64,000 nt of DNA, taken from NCBI GenBank assembly GCA_024741835.1, contig JAENRP010000020.1, forward strand, positions 124,001-188,000, given 5' to 3'. Below are positions 56,115-64,000 of the stretch, one piece after another; the stretch's first letter is position 1, and each line of letters starts with the position of its first letter. The notes beneath the pieces are model-generated. The model saw only the letters and a program-made list of their open reading frames with translations, made no database searches and was not told the origin of the DNA. The position numbers were made by a program, and so were the translations under genes. This DNA is from Diplocarpon mali (lineage: Eukaryota; Ascomycota; Leotiomycetes; Helotiales; Drepanopezizaceae).

Positions 56115-56770
56115 TTTTCAGGGCCGGAGGTTGAGGGTGGATCTACGGACTTCAAGTTATTAGTCCTCTACTCTAATCTTGTCGGAGAGGGCTAGGGCCA
56201 AAGTGAAGCCACGTATTTGCATATTTCAACCGTCTATTGCGCTGAATCACGAGTTTCGGAAGAGACGAAGACATATATATTCAAGTAAACAGTATATTTG
56301 ATGTGATCTTGACGTGAATATTACCCAGAGAGCTATGATTTGGATTTGGGTTGAAGCCGCTCAGAACAATATGAGCAAGAGAAGATGATCAAATGGAACA
56401 TATCGTGAGAACATTAAGGCTCACATTTAATGAGTTGATGACATTTTGATTATAACCATCAAATCATCCAATAAATACCTCAAATTGCGGCTGTCACAGG
56501 ACAAAGTTGAAATCAACAGCCTCGAGAAGAAGTAGGAAACTGATCTATAAGTTCGTTCACAGGAAGACTTAGTAGAAGGCCTTTCCCAATTCGGCAAAGC
56601 GCAGTTTTCGTCCTCTTCGCCTATTTTCACGTGGCATTCTCCGGTGTATGTACACATTACTCGTAACAACTCTTTGCGGCATCAAGGAAAAAGGAAAACC
56701 CATCAGTATTTCATCTGTCCGTTTCTAGTCCCAAGATCATCGAAGACCCAGCTCAAGTAGAGCCTTCATC
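56115..56770. other. Intergenic
   Basis: 0.65 kb of AT-rich sequence between two plus-strand genes. Nothing recognisable. Confidence 0.5.
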
Positions 56771-59396
56771 ATGGCAGACTCGGTATAGTCTCTCCGGGTC
56801 CTCCAGGGAAAGTTTACGAGCTCTTCTTTACTGACGAGTCACGAAATCATTAGGGACCCAGCAACGCGTTAGCACACCGAGATTCTGAAGTCATCGTCTT
56901 GACAGCCGGGAAAAGAGAGGGGGAGCTTCAACGACAGGAGCGAGATGGCGAAGAGGAAGACGAGACCATTCGGGTATCTCACTCAAAATCTTTGCTATAC
57001 CGTCAACCGCCTATACATCCTGCTAACTTAATGCTCTAGCCACCTCGCAAAGGCAACGAGTGGCCGGCACTGCCTCTCCTAGACGAACACCCTCCTCAGG
57101 GTGGAGCCGGTAAGGACCGGCGCCGCGAACTGAACCACAGAGCAGATATGTTCTGGAATCAAAGGGGAGGTCGATGGACCTATCCGACCAGCGATCGCTG
57201 CTGGAGGTGCGCTCACTCAAACAAGAAATGCGACTTGGAAAAAACGTCGTACCCTTGCACTAGCTGCAAGGGAACCCGACACGAGGCTACTTGTGCGAAC
57301 GGGTTGCCCAAGGATGCATGGCACAAGAAGACATTCTTGTGGCAACAGAGTAAAATCAAGAAGAAAAACGAGAATCTAGCTCAGAGAAGTGTGAGTTGCT
57401 TTTGTTTTTCACGCTAGCTCTCGCTTGCTGCCGCCTCCCTCCATGTCAATATCCTACGCTATTCGTGCCACCGCAAATTTATCAGGCTGCAATTGCTGAT
57501 CAAGGGAAATAGCAAGCTACAGCTGAACGGGCAGTGGCTCCTCCTTCGCCAGAGAATCGACAAGCTCTTGGTCCTAGTCCTGCCTTCCGTTCTCCCAAGG
57601 AATCGCCACCAAGCTCCTCCGCCAGCGTGCCCCAAGCTCCAGAAGCCTCAGGGGGCGATTCTCCAGCCTGCTTGCAGCCTCAGAGACTCGAGAAATGTCC
57701 AAGTTCTTCTTCAGTACCAAAGTTTGGTACTCGAAACCCCCCAAGCAGCGCCCCTTCCGTCCCTGCCCCCCGAGATGCCAACGGATTTGACGACGGATAC
57801 GGAGTCATGAGCGATCGAAGTGTGATTCAGGGAGCAGAAGCTGACCCCAACATTGACACCCCGAGAGATTATATCCCATATCAGGTTACCGCGGATCCTG
57901 GCCGCCGATCTGCAGACCCTCTACCGCCACGTAAGCGTCCAACCCTTCAATCTCTTAAAACGGCTCCGGTCGGACAAGTGCCAGGCAGTGCCATTGCAAG
58001 TCGGGGCCCACCTCAACACGATCCGCCACTAAATGCTGGCCGGGGTAAGACAGATCCCCCACATTCCCCACTTCCCCCTTCAAAGCGCTACATCGACAAT
58101 ACACTCCAAGTTCAAGCTGGTGAGGACTTGAGAAGCAACTCTAGGCACGAGAAATACAAGAAGAGCAATCCAGCATTCACCAGAAGGTCAGCGAAAGCCA
58201 TCGGCGGAATCCCCAACGATGTCAACCTCAACAATAATGCTCCGTTTCGTAATAGTCTTCGTGGTGGTGCGCAAGGCGGACCATCTACGACTATCAAGCA
58301 ACCAATTCAGATACCCCAGAGCGGACCAGCGAGCGAAGGGTCGAAAAAAGCTCGAGATAAGAGAGCGGCGTCACCTAGTGACGGTGAAGTAGCGCCGGGA
58401 TATCCCCCAGAAGAGAGAGACGGGGATTTGGAGGCCCAAGGTCAAAACACGTCTTCATCGTCGCCGAAGTACGCCCGCCAGAAGCCTCGAACATCTCTCT
58501 CGGAAAGACCTTCTCCCAGAACCGTCCTCCCTCAAGCCGGATCTTTTCAGCCTGCTGTTTCTGGAGTCGGCCTTTTTGCAGCTGCGCCTTGGCTCTTGGA
58601 TCCTAAGTTCACCACCCCTACGCCACCCGCACCACCCACGCCCCTCCCCTTCACCAGCGAGCAGTTCCGCGACGCACATCCTGCACACGCATCGCCCACC
58701 GGCCCTTATATCCCCGTCTTCCAAGCCCCACAGACCACACAGATCTCCGTAGCGACGAGCACCGCCCTGAGCAGCCACGGCCAGACCCCAGATGCGGGCC
58801 CGCCTGGCGTCGCTTACTTCTCACAGCCGATCTCCGAGATCCTAGAGGCGTACCAGGAGCTCCGAGACGATCTCAGATCGCACCGCAGGGACGAGGAGGA
58901 GAGGAGCTACAACCACCAGCCCAGCCGGACATGGCTCCTCTACAACGCCGAGATGAAGTCCCGGCTCCACGGCATCAAGCTGATGATCAAGAAGCTGAAG
59001 GAGATCGCTAAGACCTCCGACCCCGAGCGCCCTTCCGGGGCCCCAGCGCCCTTTGGCGTGATGCCGCTGTCAGCCCACCAAGGAACGCAGTACTTCGCCC
59101 TCAGCGCGCCCGCCCTCGGCGACCACCTGAAGCTCCAGCTGAGCCCGATCCGCATCCGGCTCGCCGAGGCGGGCTGGCGACTCGCCCAGGTCGGCGCGGC
59201 GGGCGATCCCGTGCGGGCGCGCGCGCTCCGGGTGGAGCAGGCCGAGCTCGAGAGCCGCCTCGCCGCCCTCGAGGACCTGATCCCCCGCGTCTCGGGAACC
59301 AAGGCCGCGACGCCGGGGATCGGAGCCTGGGAGGACCTCGCTGAAGAGCGCCAGACGAGAGGCATGAAGTACGGCGCGTTGGTCTCGAACGAATGA
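56771..59396 (+). CDS. Zn(II)2Cys6-like cluster protein with long disordered linker
   Basis: The gene model is join(56771..56782, 56854..56973, 57040..57390, 57513..59396), 788 aa. The first exon is 12 nt (MADS) and all junctions are phase 0. Residues 98-129 carry C-x2-C-x6-C-x8-C-x2-C-x8-C (CWRCAHSNKKC, then PCTSCKGTRHEATC), which fits the fungal binuclear zinc cluster spacing. It is followed by a basic segment (KIKKKNENL) as in DNA-binding family members. The next 420 residues are Pro/Ser-rich and disordered. The last 200 form helices, including EILEAYQELRDDL and RLHGIKLMIKKLKEIAK. No fungal-specific transcription factor middle domain is seen. The cluster is internal, not at the extreme N-terminus as in most regulators. 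It could be a transcription or chromatin factor; target unknown. Confidence 0.8.
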
Positions 59397-59976
59397 GTCG
59401 ACTCTTTCTGGGGGGCGGGGGCAAGGGATGGGGAGACAGAGGCATAGTGGCGCTCATTGGGAGGCCCAAGCATCGGCGCGGAGTCCAGGACGTGGACTGG
59501 AGTAGGGCAGGACTTGCCCCAGGCAATCCGCATGGGCGCGCGTTGTCTCTTGCGCCTTGTCTGGTCGCGGACCTCTCGAGGTGGATTGCATGTAAGAGGT
59601 CAGATTCTAACCCTGCCAGCAGAGCATCCTGCGGACGCCAGCCTCGTCCTGCACAGACTAGAATGAGCAGCTTCACATCTGGCATCAGGGTATCCATCTC
59701 TATGCACTCTTGCTGCCACGTCAGGTGGGCCAGTCGGACTCTTTGCTTCTTTCTTGTCGTGTTTGTTGACAAGCCCCACCTGGGCGCTCGGCTGATGAGC
59801 CAACGAGAAGCTATGCCTATATCACGTGACCGTCATCGAAATGCGTAGCTATGCGAATCCGCGGCCTCGTGAGCAGATGATTTCCCAGCGGATCGAGAAC
59901 AAGCCCGGAGTCTGAAACGACATGATAACATGAGAGCCGCTATCGGATTACATCGTACGCCGAACGGTTATGGTGT
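59397..59976. other. Intergenic, convergent
   Basis: This lies between the 3' ends of the Zn2Cys6-like gene and the PPR gene. A CACGTG lies at 59823-59828 but away from any start. Minus-strand open frames reaching into the neighbouring gene are GC shadows. Confidence 0.5.
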
Positions 59977-61907
59977 TTACATGGTAGCCCACATGGCAAT
60001 CTTTTCTTGCAACAGCGGATCCCTCCTCGGCCCCTCCCAATGCTGCTCTGCCCAGTCTCTCAAGGCGACCGTTTTCATTCCCCTCCGGTCCATCTCGGCG
60101 AGTAGTTCCCAGGCCCGTTCATCACTCTGCTTGACGCACTTCTGGACCATGGCCTTGGCGGTGCCGCCTCTCATCCACCACCCGCCGTCGGGATGATCTG
60201 CCCCGATCTCGACCATCTCGGCCAGGTATCTGAACGCGTCCTCGTAGTCATCTTGTCGGAGACAGGCAAGGATGAGGCGGTCGTAGGTGAGATGGTCGGG
60301 CTTGGTGGCGAGCGCCTGCATCTCGCCCGCGAGGAACATGCTGAGGTCTTTGCGTTCTTGCCTTGCGGCTCCCTGTAGCAGGATGTTGAAGGTCTCCGTG
60401 TTCGGGCTAATCTTGAAGATTTCATGCACGCTCTTGTACATCTCGACTGCCTGGGCGAGTTGCCCGCTTGAAATGGTCGCTTCGATGACCACGTTCACCG
60501 CCGAGATGGGTATCACATGATTGTCTTGCACGAGCTCCTCGAGTTCGGCCCATGCTTGGCTCGACAGTGCTGCAGACTTCGAAAGAACCATGAAGAGTGG
60601 GCGCGTTGTACTGGAGTCGGTCTGAAGTCCAGCCTTTGTCATGATTACCAGGACGCGGAAGGCAGTCTTGAATTCCTTGGCTCCAGCATAAGCGGCGAGC
60701 AGAGGCTCGTAATGAAATGTGGTAAGAGCGGATCTCCGCGACGATAGAATGCGAATGGCTGACGTGGCGAGCTCAGGGTCTGAGTATCTAGCAGCAGTAT
60801 TGAGAGCTGCAATGCATATTCCGTCAGACACCACGAAGCTTTCTGTCTCAACACGCCTCGTCCAGATGTACTTTGTGCCTTCGTACTGTTCCCCTGTTAG
60901 ATCGGACAGCCTGGAGGTGCAGCAAACCTACGTGAAATGAGCTGCTGAAGGCATCTAGTAGATGATACCACACCGTCGGTATTATTTCATTTCTGTTGTT
61001 GTCAAATCGATATCTCAGAAGATAGAAAGCTTCGTCCAGCTCATTATGGTGAACAAGCTGGAACATGAAGATATCATACAGCCAAGGCTGTACCGGGATC
61101 CCGTCCGAATGCATCTCCTCCAACTTGTCCATGGCAACTTCGTACTGGCGGTCCCGGATCAGTCCAACAACGAAGCTGTGCCACCCTTCGGGAGAGAGCC
61201 CGAACCAGCGTTCCTTCATCTCTTGCATGATCTCGGCCCTCAGCAAATAGTCCGGGTGGTTCGCAAGGACCTGGAGGCTAGGCTTAGAGCTACTCTCTAT
61301 CCAGGACGAGGGGGATACATGCCTGCAGCACCCCGTGGTAGAGACCCGAGTCCTTGACAATCCCCAGAGCATCCATCTCTTTCAGCAGTGCCCGGACCGA
61401 GGGGACGCTGCCATATTTCGCGCTCGCATTTGCTCGGATGAGGGAGTCGTAGTGGAACAGGGCCGGTTTCTCTCCTCTTTCCCCGATGAGGTATTCGACC
61501 AGTTCCACAACCTTGTGATATGACTTTGCTTCGCCTCTGGCTCGGCGCAATTGGTCGTGTATTTTGGAGGTAGGGACGTCCCTCAGCTCGCAGCCCAAAA
61601 TATAACGACGTTTCCGCTCGGCCTCCGATCCATAGCTCACGCGACTTGCGAATAGAGGCTTCGAGGACTGCAGCGGATCAGGCTTGACAGCGTCTTTAGG
61701 CTGTGGCTCGAAGATGATTGGTCGCAAAACTATATCTCTCGGTTGGCGGGTAGAGGTGTGGAGGTATTGCGGACGATTCGGTCGTCGGTGGTGGACAGCT
61801 CTGCGAGCCGTTGAATCTCGCAGGGCGAGTGCTTTGAGAAAAAACCCATCTATTGTAGGGCAGAGACATCGCCATAGCCCGTCAATTGGGATTCGAGTGG
61901 ATGGCAT
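59977..61907 (-). CDS. Pentatricopeptide repeat protein, probably mitochondrial
   Basis: PPR proteins bind organellar RNA and act in its stability, processing or translation. The gene model is complement(join(59977..60885, 60932..61270, 61324..61907)), 610 aa. The N-terminus is basic and Arg/Ser-rich (residues 1-60, including [13 protein letters not shown]), a mitochondrial presequence. Helix-turn-helix repeats run from about 125 to the end, for example [59 protein letters not shown] and [18 protein letters not shown]. The first intron (61271-61323) has a GC donor (CAG-GCATGT) and a CCTCCAG acceptor; no GT donor keeps the frame. The second (60886-60931) is GTAGGT...AACAG. The ATG at 61907 is the first in frame. 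Confidence 0.9.
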
Positions 61908-62317
61908 CGACGTTGGTGAGAGTCATCTATCACTGGCGACCGTCTTCAACCACGACAAATCAATTTTTTTTTTGACATCCACTCAGCCTTGTCACGTGAT
62001 ATTATATCCACGCGTCCCGCGCGTGTTCGGCGTTGCGCTGGCTCATGCAGAGCAGTTACAGGCTCGGAGGAAGCTGTTCGAGTGCAGGAGCTCCTGCACT
62101 GTGTTGTGGAGGAGCGAGCGGCTACCCAGCTGCTCAACGGTTCAGAGCTTTACCGCGGGAGAGAGCTAAACCTCCCATCAGATAAATCATTTCCAAGCAC
62201 GCTCAAACTCCTCAGAGTGCCAGCAGAGATATCATAGAAACTCCGCTCAGCAATGCCGCAAAAACGCTATGAAAACTGTGCGTGTACGCCAGTGTCCCCC
62301 GTCCTCAAGCCCGACGC
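61908..62317. promoter_or_regulatory. PPR gene upstream region and LSM4 3' region
   Basis: 0.4 kb separates the PPR start from the LSM4 stop; both genes are on the minus strand. It contains a poly-T run at 61964-61973 and a CACGTG site. No gene is seen. Confidence 0.5.
61993..61998. promoter_or_regulatory. CACGTG (Cbf1-type) motif upstream of the PPR gene
   Basis: TCACGTGAT, the core of a bHLH Cbf1-like site, lies 86 bp upstream of the PPR start codon. The match is seen; use is inferred. Confidence 0.35.
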
Positions 62318-62945
62318 TCAATTGCCCCTTCCTCTACCCCGGCCTCTCCCACCCCCTCTACCTCCCCGCCCTCTGTCACCTCTTCCGCCGTAGTCGCCTC
62401 TCTGCGCTCCTCCTCTACCGCCTCTGTATCCACTGCTCTGGTCTCGTTGTTGCTGTTCCTTCACCAGGTCGATGATCTCATCTGGTACGCGTAGGTATTT
62501 GATCTACACCCATCAGCCTCTCTCCGCTCCCGGCTCCCGCCTGAGGAGCGACAAGCAGCCAGAGGAAACAAACGTACATTGTTCCCCTTCACATACACCT
62601 CCGGGAGTCTGAAAAACTTGTCGCCGTCCTACGTCCAGAGACCCCAATCAGCATATGTTCCCTCAAGGCCCAGAGTGCCTGGCGCACGAGCCGAGTGCAA
62701 GAATCGCGCACCGGACTCGTCTGCACGACCTCCTTCAACGTCAGGTTCATCCACGTGTCGCAGTTGACCAGGTGTCCGTTGAGCGTCTCGCCGTTCTTGA
62801 GCTCTACGAGCATAGGGTGGCCTTGCGCCGCGGTCAGAAGTCCGAGAGGAAGCTGGCTGCATTAGCTTCTCCGCGCGCACAGGATAGGTCACGTCGCTCA
62901 GACAGACACAGGGAGTTTGGCGCATGCGCGGGCGGGACATACCAT
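62318..62945 (-). CDS. lsm4: U6 snRNA-associated Sm-like protein LSm4
   Basis: LSm4 is a subunit of the LSm2-8 ring on U6 snRNA (splicing) and the LSm1-7 ring (mRNA decapping in P-bodies). The gene model is complement(join(62318..62503, 62578..62628, 62712..62852, 62943..62945)), 126 aa. The first exon is just ATG, with donor GTATGT, and joins to [19 protein letters not shown], the family N-terminus. Sm1 ([26 protein letters not shown]) and Sm2 ([19 protein letters not shown]) motifs are complete across exons. The tail is a Gln-rich stretch plus RGG/GRGRG repeats, typical of LSm4 and its P-body role. All three introns are canonical and in phase 0. Confidence 0.95.
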
Positions 62946-63862
62946 TGTGGGGAGGGGTGGTGGGTGTGGTATCTGACGAAAAATGCCACCGCCGCGGGAA
63001 TTGATACTGGGTGGAAGGCGTCGAGCTCCACTAGCGCGACACGTGACACGACGTAGGATTTGAAGCTCCATGACCAATCAGAGGCGACCAGGCCTCACTC
63101 CAACGTCATGCTATTGAGAGTCTAAATGCTCGGAAGCGCGAGATGCCAGACTTGCCATCAAGCCCCAGCTCTCTCGACTCTCGGAGAAAACATAGCATCC
63201 CCCTTCCGAGATGTAGCATCATTTGCCGCGTAGCCTCCCTCTCCCTCTCTCCATCCACGCGTCAACCTAGCCATAGCCTAGCTTGCCTTGTCCAAATTTC
63301 AAAGCGACCTTGTTCCAACGTCGTACGCTGCCAAAACTTTGCCTCTTTTCCCTTTGCTTTTTCACATATTGCTGTTGCCTTTTCGCAGGTATTAGCTGCA
63401 CTCGGTTTCTGGCTGAGCCTCGTGTTAACGCTGCTGCCTTGGATCTATTTATTTCCTCATACCCTTTCCCCCTCCTTTCCCTTCGCGGTATCTGGAATCC
63501 CACGCATGGAGTACAGTAGCCAGCTCCAACCATACGGCTCCAACAAAATGGCAGCACGTCAGACATGTTCCTCCATAGCGATATCTTCTTCTGCTGTTTA
63601 TCAGGAAGTAGAAAGGTCGAGGCAATGCTTGTTTCAGACATCCCATGGCTCGACCAAGACCCGGAATGCTCGAAGTGTGAGAGGACGCAATTGGGATAAT
63701 CTACGCTTCTATCCTATACCTATCCATCCGACCTCATACAAGACCCGTACCCAGCCAATCCAAACCAGCGGTCCGTCCAGCGGCCCGACAAACCCTCAAG
63801 CATTGAATCAATAATCCACGCATGCATGCTTCCATCTCCGAACGCCACCAACTAGACACCTC
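62946..63862. promoter_or_regulatory. LSM4 upstream region
   Basis: 0.9 kb between LSM4 and the partial gene at the right edge. The plus-strand frame 63143-63814 (223 codons) is C/T-rich, shows no domain and is probably not coding. Confidence 0.45.
63040..63045. promoter_or_regulatory. CACGTG motif upstream of LSM4
   Basis: GACACGTGAC, a bHLH-type core, 95 bp upstream of the LSM4 start codon. The match is seen; use is inferred. Confidence 0.3.
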
Positions 63863-64000
63863 TCAAAGCTTTGCACCCCTCCTCTCTCCCCCAGCCCCAA
63901 GCGCCTCTTCCAAACACTCCATGACCGGCACCGCCAATCCCCCCTCCCTCAGCGCCTTGTAGATGCAACTTATCCGCGTGCCGGTATTGACCCTCTCTCC
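63863..64000 (-). CDS. 3' end of an unknown gene, cut by the window edge
   Basis: The minus-strand frame entering from the right edge reads NTGTRISCIYKALREGG, then AVPVMECLEEALGAGG, and stops at 63863. The composition is helical and protein-like, unlike the other frames. Only about 45 codons are visible and I recognise no family. Confidence 0.45.
   Translation of the reverse strand, partial: GERVNTGTRISCIYKALREGGLAVPVMECLEEALGAGGERRGAKL

Noticed and set aside
59101..59772. Minus-strand frame of 223 codons over the 3' part of the Zn2Cys6-like gene
   Set aside because: Arg/Pro-rich antisense shadow of GC-rich coding sequence.
63143..63814. 223-codon plus-strand frame
   Set aside because: C/T-rich, Ser/Pro/Leu-biased, no domain; it lies in the upstream region of LSM4.
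1..64000. CRISPR array, prophage, plasmid or operon-type systems
   Set aside because: The intron-bearing fungal genes show nuclear eukaryotic DNA. No direct-repeat/spacer array is present; the only tandem repeats are those listed.

Overview
The window is nuclear DNA of a filamentous ascomycete (Pezizomycotina). The evidence is fungal gene families (an AA9 polysaccharide monooxygenase, an AspB/Cdc3-type septin, a Tos4-like FHA protein, a fungal PPR protein, a Zn2Cys6-type cysteine cluster, a DHA1 drug:H+ antiporter) and many 45-75 bp GT-AG introns with CTRAC-like branch sites. A placement in Leotiomycetes is a guess from general look and was not tested. Assembly gaps (runs of N) lie at 17643-17813 and 28784-28799.

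Layout, left to right. 0-17 kb: ALG1 (N-glycan core mannosyltransferase), a multi-exon Cys-rich protein of unknown function rebuilt here from seven splice-compatible segments, the ribosome-quality-control E3 ligase listerin, a large repeat-bearing putative mitochondrial membrane protein divergent from listerin, and a secreted AA9 LPMO with a His-rich tail. 17-32 kb: a long gene-free stretch with a gap and a triple tandem repeat, then PPT1 (palmitoyl-protein thioesterase), a ribosomal-L1-domain biogenesis factor, a Tos4-like FHA protein, a small unknown protein, the CTD-kinase cyclin CTK2 with a GYERGGG-repeat tail, and the ER/pore membrane protein Pom33. 33-56 kb is sparser: a BTB-like gene, an MFS transporter, a septin, two BTB genes sharing a C-terminal C-x2-H-x-H-x5-C motif, two near-identical inverted solo-LTR-like elements (37.6 and 54.8 kb), and a 4.5 kb AT-rich block with only coding-like debris. 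56-64 kb is dense again: a Zn2Cys6-like protein, a mitochondrial-type PPR protein, LSM4, and the 3' end of an unknown gene at the right edge.

Most genes are single housekeeping units and no biosynthetic cluster is visible. Functionally related items are RNA and translation factors (listerin, L1-domain factor, CTK2, PPR, LSM4), but nothing shows that they are co-regulated. Several genes start with very small exons (LSM4: only ATG; septin: ATGG; a BTB gene: 16, 22 and 81 nt), so automated gene calls here are likely to be wrong at the 5' ends. ALG1 and listerin each contain a stop-free intron whose length is a multiple of three, which would be missed by ORF-based calling.
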